Assembly (NCBI GenBank): GCA_023853785.1
Contig: JAJIRX010001076.1
Span: forward strand, 1-64,000
Length of the DNA: 64,000 nucleotides
Direction of reading: 5' to 3'
From: Psilocybe azurescens
Taxonomy: Eukaryota > Basidiomycota > Agaricomycetes > Agaricales > Agrocybaceae
The translations under genes and the position numbers were made by a program. Shown here piece after piece: positions 12,628 to 24,800 of the stretch (positions within the stretch are counted from its first letter, which is position 1; each line of letters opens with the position of its first letter). Under the pieces are notes generated by a model, which saw only the letters and a program-made list of their open reading frames with translations, was not told the origin of the DNA and did not search any database.

Positions 12628-13420
12628 AAAGAGAAAAATCTATTCCCACGTAACACCGTCAGGGGAATAGTCACATCCAACAACAACGACGAGCATCGTT
12701 CGTTCGACTTGGACTTGACAAGAACCTCCAATGACACACCAACTTTCTCCATTCTATCATCGGGAAAATATCTGAAGCCTCCGAAATGGTATTCAGAAGT
12801 ACCATCCGAAGCTCTTTCTTTATTTTTCACTTGATCACGTGGGGTGCTTGCTCTGTTACTACCATATGTATCGAGCGAGGACCATGCCAGAAGATTGAAG
12901 TTGAAGTAAAAATTTTAAGCTGAAATCCGGGGTAGATAGAAAAGGATGAAAGCCTGGCATCACCAGGATCACTGAGAGTCACGCGGGAATGACAGGCCCG
13001 CGATATATCGATAGAGCGACTGACTGGGCTACAGGTGTGTACGGTGCATAATGTGTAAGAGAGAAGTCGGTGTCGAAGGAGGATCGCAGTCACGTGTACA
13101 TAAATGTAGGATAATACGGAAAGGAGCTGTGGTAAGACTGGGGCGCCAGGCTTACAAAGGAAATAGAAAAAGAGTGCACGAAGCAGCATAATATAAAGAA
13201 TTACATCGCATCAAATAAAAACAAAAGCCAATAGATCATGAGTGGCACATGAGTATCAACTAACTTTCAGGCTAGCCTTTCATCTCATCTCAACGCACCA
13301 TTTATTCTTTGGTCAATCAATCGAAACCGTCAGCCCATGCTCGAGGATCCTGCGAAAAACTAGTATTCCTTTCCTCGTGCATTTTCTCTCCAGCGCACCG
13401 TCGAAGCTGTACATCAAAAT
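12628..13420 (-). repeat. 5' flank of Q fragment 1 (part 2) joined to a 3' flank
   Basis: 12628-12830 continues the 5' flank interrupted by the TIR element. From there to about 13400 the sequence matches the region downstream of Q genes (compare 52440-52900 reverse complement and 24800-25150). This shows a head-to-tail junction between two Q-type modules on the minus strand. No complete gene is left here. Confidence 0.65.
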
Positions 13421-13721
13421 CCTGTCTGGTGTAAAGGGCATCAAAGACGAAATTGCGCGCTCTAGTGATATCTCTTGTCATCTATTCTATTAATTCCTGT
13501 TCTAGCTCTGGATCAGTTTATGTTACTCGGTTGGGAGCACACGGCTTCTGGGTACGCCAGTCACCATCGGTTGTGGGCACCTCAACGGAAGAAAGATGCA
13601 TCAAATTATATGTGCGTGATAGCCTACGATCCCTGTTTCTAAGTATTGTACCGCTTTAGATATTCTTGAAGTTTGTGTTAAGTCCATCGTCAATGAATGA
13701 AAACATAAACACACCTCTCCC

Positions 13722-15415
13722 TCACGCAATCCCCTCCTCCTCCTCCCTCTTAATCTCACTCTCCATAACTGCTTTGATCATCTCCGCCCCCACCCTCCCA
13801 ACCTCCTCAAACCTCCCCTCAAAAAAGCCCCTCGTCTCCTCAAACCGCCTCCTATACACCTCAAAGCTGCCAAAGCTCACACACTGGCTCCACCCCCTCG
13901 CCGCGCAGACGAACTCCAAATCATCCGAGCGATGCCACGTGTCATACAGCGCGGAGTGGATGGACGCAGAGAGGAGGTTCGTGGGCGAGAGGAAGAGGTG
14001 CTCCGCCACGCCGAGGAAGAGCCGGAAGAGCGGCGTCGCGGCGAGCGAGAGGTGCGTGTACGGGTTGATGTAGAGGTGCGCCCAGCAGTCGACCATGGCG
14101 AGCAGCGAGAGGTGCGAGTTCGGGCGGTATTTGGACGGCGGGCGCTGCGACTCCGTGGGCGAGGAAGAGTCTACGGGAGAAGGTGGTGGCAAATCCGTCT
14201 TGTCGCGCAGCGTCGGGTGTCTTGCCGAGGCTGAACCGGTCCAGCACGTCCTCGCTCAACAAGATCGGGCGTCTCCTCCTCCCGCCACTTCCTTCTGAGC
14301 TGTCCCTGACTACACCACCAAACACCATATCCCTAGCCCACTCGACCCGTTCCCTGAACCGCCGCTTGGCCTCCTCCCCGCCATTGCCCCCTCCAACATC
14401 ATCTTAAACAGCTCCGTGGCACTTTGTCGCATACCGCTCAATCTGAACTCTTGCCGCGGGGTTCAGAATCGCGAGCCCCGCATACACATGCCACGCGTTC
14501 GCATAAATCCTGAGTGTCAGATTCACTTTCGCGGTCTCGATGCCGCCGACGTAGAGCCCCTGCTCCCAGGGGTAGGATTTCGCTGCGGCCCATGCGCTGC
14601 CCATGCTCAGGAACGCGGCGTGCGTCACGGCTTGGTGTTCGCGGTGACGAGATCGTGCTCGTCATAGGAGAGATGGACGTGCCGTGAGCGCAGCGGGCGC
14701 AGGATGTTCTCGACGAGGGAGAGCGCGGCGTTCGAGCCGCGGTGTTGGATAAGGATCTGCGCGGGGTTTTGTGATTAGTACGCGTGCGTTACGACGTCAT
14801 AGGGTGCGATATGAAAGAAGAACAGCAGCACGCAAGGCACGCTGGAACAGGACGGATCATGATCACGATTGCGCACATAAACTCACTAGAGGCTGGCCCA
14901 GTGGGCTGACGGTCGGCCCATGCAACGAATGACACGACACGATATGCACGTCCCTCGGCAGGTGCTTCTCGAATGCCTGCTTCTCTGGCGCCTTGACCGA
15001 CGTTTGCCCGGCGACAATGGCATTCACCTTGGTCGCTGCGCGTAGATGCTCTTGTAAGTAGTCGAAATTTGAAATATAAAGAACACGACATACATGGTCC
15101 GTATTGAGCAACGACCTTGTCGATAAACTCCGCCTCGACAGAGTACACAATAAAGTCAGATGAACGAGCTACGGCGTGTCCGTCTCGCATAGCGTGGATA
15201 TTCGGGTTGCCTAGAACAAGAGTCCAGCATTAGTCGATAGAATGGCGGAACAAAATACAGTGCGCAAGAAGGCTGTGAGTCGTGGAACGCACCTGCATAA
15301 TCCGCCTTAAGCTGCTCGTATTTTTCCGGGATATCACACACGTTAATCCTAGCAATAAGACCAGTCCGAGATCCGGTCAGCATGACCGTCATGAAACCCG
15401 CATCGTCGCCAGCAT

Positions 15416-15452
<37 letters not shown>

Positions 15453-15686
15453 CTGACCCGACCCGCGCACGCAACTCCGAAAGACAAGCGAAGTGAACGC
15501 GGATGTCCTCCATGCCCCAAGCAACCCACCACCCAACACCATCCATCCAAGACCCAGAAGAAAAGAAATCACGAACTCACTTCGACCACCCCGCATCCCC
15601 AGATGCCTCGCGTACATCCGCCCCATCGCACCCATTCCGATCAGGCCTATCGTCGGCTGGGCATCCACTGGAGAGGCAGGCGTCAC
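13722..15686 (-). CDS. TYR1: prephenate dehydrogenase (frame-broken as read)
   Basis: Catalyses the oxidative decarboxylation of prephenate to 4-hydroxyphenylpyruvate in cytosolic tyrosine synthesis. The start at 15686 leads into the nucleotide-binding motif GLIGMGAMGRMYARHL. Later exons give INVCDIPEKYEQLKADYA, then HAVARSSDFIVYSVEAEFI, AIVAGQTSVKAPEKQAFEK, SCHSLHGPTVSPLGQPL, THAAFLSMGSAWAAAKSYPW, LRIYANAWHVYAGLAILNP, and finally SHLSLLAMVDCWAHLYINPY and RSDDLEFVCAARGW; the stop is at 13722. These blocks occur in the order known for fungal TYR1. At least four one-base frame breaks occur, near 15598 (GGGG run), 14427 (AAA), 14380 (G run) and about 14215. Because the conserved blocks on both sides are otherwise intact, consensus errors are at least as likely as a dead gene. 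The first intron carries a CCAG microsatellite. Confidence 0.88.
15417..15453. repeat. (CCAG)n microsatellite in TYR1 intron
   Basis: Nine or so tandem CCAG/CAGC units in the first intron of the TYR1 gene. Confidence 0.9.
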
Positions 15687-15749
15687 GTTCTGCGCGGTGT
15701 TAATCGGGAGGGATGCGTAGTATGCTTTGTCGTCGTCATCTTGGTCTGA

Positions 15750-17789
15750 TAGAGAGCTGGTAAGGGGGATGTGGCGAGTGGGGAGATGGATGTGGATGTG
15801 GAGGCAGACGATGGACGATATGACTCGGATTTTCCAGTTTCCAATTGAACAGGCATAGTGTGTTACGATTACTGTTCAAATACACAAGGCTCCGAACACA
15901 GATGTGGTTGTTTTAACGTAGACGTGGTCGCGGTCGTGGACGCCAGAAACTGTGGACGCACGGAATGGTTCGTCGAAGACTCGGCAATTTAACTTCTCGA
16001 TCGCTCGGTCATTTCTCCAATTGGCTGTTTCCCTGTTTGGCTATTACGTACATAGTGATTTGTTTCGTAAATCGGGAATACTTAGACCGGGTACACCGGT
16101 GTACTCAGTCGCCGGTAAGGGTTGTGCGTTCATTATGAGCATACCGCGCAGTGTCGGTTTAAAACGTGCATGATGAAGCAGGGGTTGGTGTTGGTGCAGC
16201 CTGCGCGGCGCGCACTCATCCAAATTTCAAAACAACAAATTAATCGACATCTTCATTCAATCTCTATCTTTCTTGCAAGTATGTGTGTAAGTTATAGCTT
16301 GACTTACTAATAGACTGTCTTCAATGCTTCTAGATTATATTGCATGTAACTAGGATTACGAGCGTCCGACGGCGATGGAAGTATTGTGTTACCAGTAAGC
16401 CAGTAACTGTAATGTGTTACTCACCTCCATATCCTGTCCCCGAGTTTCTTACAAACCTTTAGATATAGATCACAGAGCGGCAGCCGCTTTATCACCAGAC
16501 GAATCATTGTTTCGCTAATTTTGTAGAAAAATATAACTTTCGCAGTGACATCACTTCTGTCCAGCTGCAATTCTTGGAAAACTCCGAGAACCTACAGAAA
16601 TAACCGGACCGTATGATACACCGTCGCTTTTATGCTACGTGATATCCCCCCAATGAGTTCCCCAAAAAGACGACTTACCTGTCTACAATGTTCAATGTGC
16701 AGCTTCGCCTCGGAAAATATTTGAATGCTGCTTTTCCCCTTGAGCTTACTACAACCGAGATGTGTAAACGAGACAAATCAGAATCTCTGGATTTCTCCCT
16801 TTTCTCTCGACAGTCAAACTGCAGCTTCATCTCATCTTCATCTGGGAAGGGTTTGCAATGGAACTAATATCCCATCTTTCCTTCTATAGGCTGTTATGAA
16901 AGAGATCTGCGACGTTCGACGGCTTTTTCGGACACTCTTTTCTTTCGAATCGAATAGTGTTGAGCGCAGCTTTGAGAGTCGACTGCGTCCTGAAGAGTCG
17001 TACGGAAATGCGAGCACAGTGTACTTGTTGAACTACTCCACTCAATCCTTTGGTTACGATGTCGACATATTTCTCCACAACGATTGTATCAGCAAGTCTG
17101 AATGTGGGATAGCATTCTTTTTTACGCCTTTGTTCTTGTGGCCTTGATTTAAAGCGTTTCCTCCAGGTCGTTAAAACGATCGGTTTGCACCAAGTCGGTA
17201 CGGTGTCCACAATCCATCAGCCTCCACAGCACGTCCCAATGTCCTTGTCTGGTCAATTGAGTGAATACGACATTTGATAGAACGAGAGTCGATGTGATGA
17301 TGCACAGTTTGCAGGAAATCGATATGTTGCTCAGGGCCAGCACCTGTACGGACCACAGACGCGATAAGCGAGCCCGGCGTTCGATCACTTTGGTGATTCG
17401 CGTTAGTTTGAATAGGACGCGGAACAGCTACCAAGTCGAGGTCAAAAAATGAACATGAAGAGCAACATAAATAACATACCTACAATGCAAAAATACCTGA
17501 TTGCCGGACGTCGGTACGCCGTGTCGGGAAGGGGTATCTAGCAGAATAAGAGGTGTATCACGAATATAATCCCGTAAATATAGCTTCAAACATCTCAAAA
17601 AACGTTCGTTGTACTTTAAAACATTAATTTCAAAGAATTTTAATTGACGTCCCTCAACCAAAGATTGGATACTTACCTTGAAAACATAGGATATCTTTCT
17701 GGAGGGTATATAATGTTCTGGGATAGCAGATCCTAATTATAACATAATAACAGGACTGAAAAATAATGAAATGAAAAGCGTCAGGCTCG
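15750..17789. other. intergenic region, no convincing gene
   Basis: No splice-consistent gene found. A minus-strand stretch at 16884-17210 contains VEKYVDIVTKGLS, faintly like the end of a Copia-type RNase H region, but no catalytic motif, integrase or LTR was seen. Confidence 0.4.
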
Positions 17790-18060
17790 CCGGAGGATGC
17801 ATGTACAGGCGGGTCTACACCGTGATACAGTCTCCCGAGCGGAGACACGCGATGGACGAGCAGGCGGCGCACGCACAGATCGGTCTCCTATCCGATTTAT
17901 TCTCCTTGTCCTTGCCCTTGCCCTAAGAAGTGGCGGAAAGCGCACCCCGGAACGGATCCGCGAACGGCGAGAAGTGCTCCAAGTACACAAGCTCATGGAC
18001 GGCAGAAGAGAAGGAACACAGCCGCCGAGCACTTCAGGGGGATGGATGTCACTTACATTG
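17790..18060 (-). pseudogene. Q fragment 2, distal part
   Basis: Minus-strand Q sequence covering the segment FSPFADPFRGALS and the region after the zinc-ligand motif (reading LYHGVDPPV). It is the distal half of the fragment whose proximal half lies at 21465-21960; U copy B with its flanks sits between them on the opposite strand. In-frame stops are present. Confidence 0.7.
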
Positions 18061-18869
18061 TACTAGTAGTGGGCGTGATGAGTGTAGCGAGCTTGTGTGT
18101 ATGCTGGTGACAGGTTGCCTGATGGTTCACAATCCCCTTTGAGTGGTCCAACTCGTCACTTTCCTTCATTAAATTTCTACTGACCCCGCCGTACGTCTGA
18201 CACTCAAGTGAGAAGCCCTGGGCCGACCCAGGCTGTGAAAGCGTGTCCACAGACTAAATAATGTGAATGTCCGACGCACACATAGTAGGAACACCGGGAT
18301 GAATAGGCAGCTAGTCGAAGTAGATAATCCAAATGGGTTATGGTGCAGGAAGGACTGGAAATCACATCAGACATTTGTGATTATCGTGTCTGAATTTTCA
18401 CAGGCTCAAGAAGGTTTAAATGAGTCCGCTGAAGATATCCAGTCACCCAAGTTGGTTGACTCTGTTCACCTGTGGTTGAGACAGCTCAAGGACTCGGAGA
18501 GGCATGCATCGAGGCCTCGTATACAGAAAAAATCAGTTTAAAGGATATGCGAATAATATGACTATATCTGGGCTCACATTGTAGGGCAGAGGGGGGAGGT
18601 ATCGACCATAATGGTTAGACCCTGCATCTGTTGTGTGTACCAGTGGGAGCGGAAATTTTCCTGGGAATCGATCAATATTGTTCATCTTTTGATACACGCT
18701 ACGAAGTCGAGTCAGAATCCAAGTACATGGCAAAGGCCAAAGAGCCTGGGAGTTAGAACGCGTTGATAAGACCCCAAGCTCTTTGTTTTTCTTGAAAAAG
18801 ACAGCCGTTGTCGTCTTTGCTCCACCAAAAGCTTGTCCCTCTGTCACCATAACCATCACCACTATATCA
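18061..18869. repeat. 5' flank of U-family copy B
   Basis: Conserved upstream region of the U family, matching 6885-7582, 51056-52030 and 57783-58740. Contains no shared open frame; likely promoter and 5' untranslated sequence. Confidence 0.6.
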
Positions 18870-20285
18870 ATGTACATGAGCCAGACTACCAATCTTGTGC
18901 TCTCGGGCAGTGTAGGCGAGCGCGCCCGAGTTGACGCATCCTCAACCTTCGCTGACTGTAAGCTTTCTTGCGTCGGTGAGGATGCATACGCGTTTATTTA
19001 CTAATCAACCATCATTATTGTCATAGCATATCTGTGCTCAGACGTGTACCCCTCGATGTGGGGCAACTACTCTGATTTGCCGCACTGGCATACGCCCATC
19101 CCCATGCAATTGCCGCCCCAATCCCCACTTCCCACTGACGGGCATGCATCTTTTCCCTCCTACTCTGATTGGAGATGGCACCTGTCTCCTTACCACGAAA
19201 CTCTTGAGCACGCCGAGCGGCGCCCTCTGCCCGATAGCCGCCTCTTTAACGAGGCGATCTCAGACAGTACGTCTCTCGCTCTTATGCACGATGTCAAATC
19301 TGTTCTAACCACAGCTCTATTCATCAACAGGTGCTTTACCCATGTACGACGGCTGTTTACCTGATCTGGTCGCACCCTACATCCCGTAAGACTGATGTTC
19401 TACATGGATGCACTTTACTGACATAACTATAGGTCTACACCACTGGCACCACCGCTCGTCATTGTCATCCCAGAGAGTACCATCGAGGAGCTGCGGCAGG
19501 CGGGCCTCTACAAAGATCCAATAAATGTTGATGAAAATCGGATTGTTCCAGTACCGAGGGAGCCCGACGAAACTCCTCCCGACGACCAAACAATAACCAC
19601 AAGTTTCCCCTCCGGCGGAGAGGCGGAAACAAATGACAAAAATTTATCCACCAATGCAGGACACTGCGTCAATATACGCTCCGGGGCCGGCGGACCCGTT
19701 GAGCTACTGTATAGCGTTCTGAACAGTGATGGAAGGTATGAATTTATTTCCGCCTCTCGACTGATAGATGGTAACGAGTGTCATTTTCTCAAACTAGAGG
19801 AGAGGGCGATACGAGCATTGGAGCTCAAAAAGATGGCACAAGGTATGCAGGCCGTTCATCTATCCTCTCGATGGAAATGTATTAACGGGTATCGTTTATG
19901 CGTAGGATCAGAAGTCCAACTGCGGCGCAGAAGGGCAAGAAACATGGTCGACATGCTGGACTGAAATACCACGTTCTGGGCACAGAGCCTATATCAAAGG
20001 TTCCCAAGGCACGAGCGAGTCAAAAGACCAGGATCCCTGTGACGATGCAGGGGCAGGCTGTCAAAGTCCTTCCGCCCTCTACTGACGGGCTAAACTTCCA
20101 TTGCATGGCCCCCTCGACCCCATCATCCGTGCATATGGCATACGAAAGCTGCCACCAGTCGGCCTTCAAAGTAGGAGCAGGCATCAATAATGCCAAATTT
20201 TACAAGTAAGTATTCATCACTTGGCGGCCTGAAACAAACTGACATTCACCTTTCTAGTCACAATTCGTTCAAATATCCAACGTAA
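18870..20285 (+). CDS. U-family protein copy B (intact, 352 aa, unrecognised)
   Basis: Seven exons: 18870-18957, 19027-19266, 19331-19385, 19433-19735, 19798-19842, 19906-20205 and 20258-20285. All introns have GT and AG ends, the phases agree throughout, and the summed coding length is 1059 nt, giving 352 residues and a TAA stop. Residues 1-127 (exons 1-3) are the variable part, with Pro/Ser/His-rich sequence. Residues 128-228 hold the conserved block STPLAPPLVIVIPESTIEEL and, later, RSGAGGPVELLYSVLNSDGR. Residues 244-300 are strongly basic (SPTAAQKGKKHGRHAGLK). The protein ends in HNSFKYPT. I see no signal peptide, transmembrane helix, zinc finger or homeodomain. The basic stretch could bind nucleic acid or direct the protein to the nucleus, but that is a guess. 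Three paralogues occur in this window. The gene splits a Q fragment and runs antisense to it. Confidence 0.75.
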
Positions 20286-21464
20286 ATATGATCTGCACTG
20301 TAGCTTGCTGGTGGTATAGAAGAGTGTGTTAAGGGTAGTGATAGAGCATTTTAGGAATCATGGGCGAACACGTCGGGGGCATCGATGAGGTCAATGTAGT
20401 GCGAGATTGAGATATGTGATTTTTTGCTTCTCTCGGCTTTTATCTCCGCATATCGATTGACCGTGAGAACATTGGAGAGCTTCTAAGCACGATGTTGGCT
20501 ATAATTGTCGTCTTCCAGTTAATTTCGGCATTGGACATAGTACGAAGAGTTGGTCCGCGCCGTTTTTCCCATCGCAGGTATCCACATATTGATTCTCCCC
20601 GATTCAAGCCTCATATCGGTAGTGCTGTCTTTTCGCTTTTCCCCTTGAATTCTCCCGTTTCCCTTTAATAATCTAACGAGATCAGTCTATCGCTCTCTAT
20701 TTACTCCCACACTGAACGAATTCAAGGCCTAGATAGAAATTCTGACCTGATGTTGATCTGGCAAGAATGATGCGAGTATCCAATACTCGGAGACTTTGGT
20801 GCCACATTGGTACAGATTACTCAATTATCCGTCATCGGAAGACAGAATTTACCCAAGCGTTCACGTTGCCGACACTAGCAGTACCCAGGCGGACCGTCGG
20901 GGTTGAAGAATTCTGAAGATCTATGAGTTTTTCCTATGTATGATGACAAGGGTACTGAGTTGGATATATGGGGTGAAGATTGCGTCACACAGGGAAAGGA
21001 GAGACAAGAGATCGGTCATCGCAGAAATGAATATTTCATTGAAAGGTATGCAGAAGCCGAGTCTGCACTGGAATATACCAGCCTTTTGTAACAACGACTA
21101 CCAACAACTTATGAGGTCATAACAATCTGAATCGCAGCCACCTGTATGGTATGACGAGGAAAACATCCGATCCACGCGATTGGTCAGGGAGAAGAACAAG
21201 TCGAGCTTCACTGGGGTGTGATACGCTGGAAATTTCCAATCAATGGAGAGAATATGTTAGTAACACCTTCGCTCGATATAAAGCACGAGAACGGATACAG
21301 AGCTCGAGCGGCATGGTAATGGACAATGAAGCAACAAATGTAGGCGTCAATGAACTCAAGCTCCTTTGGACTGTTGGGAACCCAATGGGATCGAGCACGT
21401 GTGGAAGGTGGGCTCAGACAAATATAAAGTGAATGCAAATGCTTTCAAATTTACTTAATTTTAC
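20286..21464. repeat. 3' flank of U-family copy B and spacer
   Basis: Up to about 21200 this matches the 3' flanks of the other U copies. From 21200 to 21464 the sequence is found only here in the window and shows no gene. Confidence 0.5.
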
Positions 21465-21960
21465 TTTGAAGCGACCATGCATCGAATAAATTCACGCGAA
21501 AGTGCGTGATATAGTGCAGAATTTTGCTCGGTGAAAGTGTGCCTATTAGGAGACGCTGTTTGAAGGCGGGCAGGGAGGAGAGGTGGGAGAGGTGGGGTGT
21601 CATGGAGGTGGGCGCGGGTTGGGGTTGGGGTTTGGATTGATGATCAAATGCGGATTAGGGTTGGGGCTGGGATTCAGGAACCGCAAGAGCATAAGCAGAA
21701 GGAGGAGAAGGAAGAGGAGCAGAAGCAGAAGCAGAAGCAGAAAAAGCCTCCCGGCTCAACGCATTGTCCTCCTCCAACCTTAGCCTGTGCTTTGTCGCAG
21801 CTTCGCTCAAGAACGGGTCCGTGAACAGAACGAAGAAGGCTTTGCATGCGGGCAGCGAGACGCCGCCGGGCATATGGATGAATGTCGGTGGGGGGGGGGG
21901 GGGGGGGGGGGGGGCGAGTTCGGTGGTGTCGGTGGGATGGGGATGAGAGATAAGATTAGA
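21465..21960 (-). pseudogene. Q fragment 2, proximal part
   Basis: Minus-strand Q sequence covering the middle segment: the high end corresponds to MSGGASLPARRAFSALL, the low end to the exon preceding GHNLYAKE. Frame changes and a 25-base G run (21890-21914) interrupt it. It continues at 17790-18060 beyond U copy B. Confidence 0.7.
21890..21914 (+). repeat. 25-base G homopolymer
   Basis: Uninterrupted run of G inside Q fragment 2. It could form a G-quadruplex; its true length is uncertain from any long-read assembly. Confidence 0.85.
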
Positions 21961-22099
21961 TTCATTGCTTCATTTCTTCGAACTTTCCCTCAGGAGCTTT
22001 TAATCGGCGTTTAAATTCTTCTAGGTTTCTTCTCGTTGCAACCATTGGCTAGATCTGATCATAAGGATGTGGTCGAGGTCTTTCCTTTCCCCCACACAA

Positions 22100-22410
22100 T
22101 CCATATGGACTCCAGTGGACTCCACTGGACTCTCTGTCCAGCCAAACTGGCTGACAGATTGTCCAGTCCACTGGACTGGAACTGGACTGCAGTCCACTGG
22201 AGTCCACTGGACTCGCACTGGACTCCTGCCAAATTTTCAGTCCAGTCTCAGTCCAGTGGATTATGAGTCCAGTCAAGTCCACTGGAGTCCACTGGAGTCC
22301 ACTGGACTGGGGCTTAAATATTCACTGAACAACAACAAATAATATATTTATTAGCACAGTCCAGTGGAGTCCAGTGGAGTCCAGTTGAATCCACTGGAGT
22401 CCACTGGATG
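22100..22410. repeat. left TCCASTGGA palindrome array
   Basis: Many copies of TCCAGTGGA or TCCACTGGA spaced about 9-11 bp apart, interrupted by an AT-rich stretch at 22312-22357. Forward and inverted versions alternate, so the strand could fold extensively. Confidence 0.9.
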
Positions 22411-22735
22411 CAATAATTAACACAATATTCAAAGTATGATCATTAGTTATTAATATTAATTGCAAAAAATAAAAGACTAGAATCAATGGAAATAAATGAC
22501 AGTTAAATGAATCAATAGTTAAATACACTAGGGAGCAATGCCTCCCTATGGATACAATTTTGTATTTTGTTCAGTCCGCGGGGTCAAATTTCACAAGAAC
22601 ATGTGACGCTCACACGTGCCCGGCATCGGCCGATCGGCACGACAACCATCAAATGGACGACCCCAACCTTTCTTCCGACTACCACTACCACCACCTCGTC
22701 GGTCGGAGCCAGGCGACAGCCAACCCGACGCGACA

Positions 22736-23695
22736 GAGGTTGACGACCGAGGACGAGGACGAGGACGCAGACGCGGACGCGGACGGCGGCTGCGACAGGG
22801 ACGACGACGGACGCGGACGGCAGGGACGAGGACGAGGACGATGACGCGGACGCGGACGGCAGGGACGAGGACGAGGACGAGGACGATGACGCGGACGTGG
22901 ACGCGACAGCGACGAGGACGCGGACGTGGACGCGACAGGGACGAGGACGCGACAGCGACGACGACAACGACGTGGACGTGGATGCGACAGGGACGACGAC
23001 GGACGAGGACGACAGGGACGACGACGCGGACGGGGACGCGGACGACAGGGACGACGACGCGGACGGGGACGGCGGCTGCGACAGGGACGACGACGTACGC
23101 GGACGGCAGGGACGACAACGCGGACGGCAGGGACGACAACGCGGACGGCGGGGACGAAGACGCGGACGGCGGGGACGAAGACGCGGACGGCGGGAACGAC
23201 GACGTGGACGGCAGGGACGACGACGTGGACGGCGGGGACGACGACGCGGACGTGGACGCGACAGGGACGACGACGCGGATGCGACAGGGACGGGGACGAC
23301 AGGGACGGCGGCTGCGACAGGGACGGGGACGACAGGGACGACGACGCGGACGCGGACGGCGGCTGCGACAGGGACGACGACCGACGCGGACGGCAGGGAC
23401 GACGACGCGGACGCGACAGCGACGAGGACGGACGGGGACGACAGGGACGACGACGCGGACGGGGACGGACGGGGACGACAGGGACGGGGACGACAGGGAC
23501 GGGGACGGCAGGGACGAGGACGGCAGGGACGAGGATGCGGACGCGGACGGCGGCTGCGACAGGGACGAGGACCGACGCGGACGGCAGGGACGAGGACGAG
23601 GACGAGGACGCGGACGGCGGCTGCAACAGCGACAAGGACGGGTACGGCGGCTGCGACAGCGATGGATACGGACGCGGTACCGATGACCCGACGGA
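22736..23695. repeat. central GC-rich GACGNN minisatellite
   Basis: About 960 bp built almost only from GACGAC, GACGCG, GACGGC and GACAGG blocks in irregular order. Because the units lack stop triplets on either strand, long open frames (over 290 codons) appear in four or more frames at once. They encode Asp/Gly/Arg/Thr repeats, and this is a by-product of the repeat. No independent sign of translation is seen. Confidence 0.88.
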
Positions 23696-23886
23696 CGACC
23701 CGACGGACGACACGTACGATGGTAAAGTACTGCTCCTGCTCCCCCTTTTTATTTTTTATTTTATTATCTTTTTCTTCCTTTTGTCTTGGCCCTCACATGT
23801 AGATATGTAGTAATGTATTAAATAGTTATTAATATACTTTATTCCACTAATCTGAATTTATGTTAAGATTGAATTTATTTACTGTG

Positions 23887-24190
23887 TCAAGTCCAGTGGA
23901 CTCCAGTGGACTCCAGTGGACTCCAGTGGACTCCAGTGGACTACAGTGGACTCCAGTGGACTCCAGTGGACTACAGTTATTTTAGTCCATATTCAATGTA
24001 TAGTATAAGATCTACTAAAGTGCAGTGGAATCCACTGGAGTCCACTGGACTCTGTTTACCTTTTACACTCAGTATATAGGCAAGTCCAGTGGAGTCCAGT
24101 GGAGTCCAGTGGAGTCCACTGGAGTCCACTGGAGTCCACTGGAGTCCACTGGAGTCCACTGGAGTCCACTGGAGTCCATATGGACTGTGT
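23887..24190. repeat. right TCCASTGGA palindrome array
   Basis: Mirror counterpart of the left array. TCCAGTGGAC units at 23887-23975 are followed by further units at about 24022-24050 and 24083-24180, leading into the right terminal inverted repeat. Confidence 0.9.
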
Positions 24191-24217
24191 GGGGATGGTA
24201 AAGTACTGATGTGGTCG

Positions 24218-24800
24218 TGAATAACTATGTTATCTATGTACTATTAAACTACTTTTAGTTAGCGTTATTTTATGCCGCGGACAAGCTAAAAAGACTTAAC
24301 GCGTGCAGCTGAAGATAACGAGTATCGTTCAAGTTAGGCTGTAGCCAACGAGATCACTGTTTCCCGACATTGCCGCCCGTGTGAACCAAAGATGGAAAGA
24401 CCGGAAACCGAGGAAAATCTATTCCCGCATAACTCCGTCAGGGCAACAGTCACATCCAACAACAACAACAGCGAGAGTCGTTCGTTTGACTCGGACTTGA
24501 CAAAAACCTCCAATGACACATTAACCATTTCCCTTCTATCACCGTCCTTCCTTTGGCAGCTCTAGTTTCTGATAACCTCACCCTAATACCAGCGCCGCAC
24601 ATAATGTCACCTTCAAATTCCCTTAGAAAGGATCTAAACTACCACGTTTGACTCGTCTACCGCTCGTGCGGAAGAGGGGAAGAGGAGGAAGAGGTACAGA
24701 AAGAAGGAGGATGGAGAAGATTTGAAGCCTCCGAAATGGTATTCAGCAGTATTATCCTGAGCTCTTTCGTTCTTTATTTCTCTTCATCACACAGGTACTT
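24218..24800 (-). repeat. 5' flank of Q fragment 2
   Basis: Reverse-complement copy of the sequence preceding Q copies (compare 36690-37170, 43840-44200, 52915-53360). It includes the conserved phrase AAATTCCCTTAGAAAGGATC near 24620. Confidence 0.8.

Larger units (their letters stand above)
22076..24207. mobile_element. satellite-filled TIR element with 10 bp target duplication
   Basis: GATGTGGTCG is duplicated at 22066-22075 and 24208-24217. Paralogous empty sites (reverse complement of about 37120-37140 and 44143-44163) carry this word once, followed by the same TGGATAACTATGTTAT flank. The ends form an imperfect inverted repeat of about 37 bp: AGGTCTTTCCTTTCCCCCAC at the left and AGTACTTTACCATCCCCACA at the right (reverse complement), both continuing into TCCATATGGACTCC. 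Inside, in mirror order, are arrays of the palindromic word TCCASTGGA, AT-rich segments, and a central GC-rich minisatellite. There is no transposase. A 10 bp duplication is typical of Mutator-like elements, so a non-autonomous MULE is my best guess. Confidence 0.85.

Noticed and set aside
16884..17434. Copia-type retroelement remnant
   Set aside because: Only the phrase VEKYVDIVTKGLS recalls the end of a Copia polyprotein; no catalytic motif, LTR or integrase accompanies it.
22616..23810. Open frames of about 290-360 codons on both strands in the GACGNN region
   Set aside because: They exist only because the repeat unit contains no stop triplets; several frames are open at once and none has non-repetitive coding sequence of note.
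22100..24190. CRISPR-like array
   Set aside because: Repeats are short, palindromic and nearly contiguous without unique spacers, and the organism is a eukaryote.
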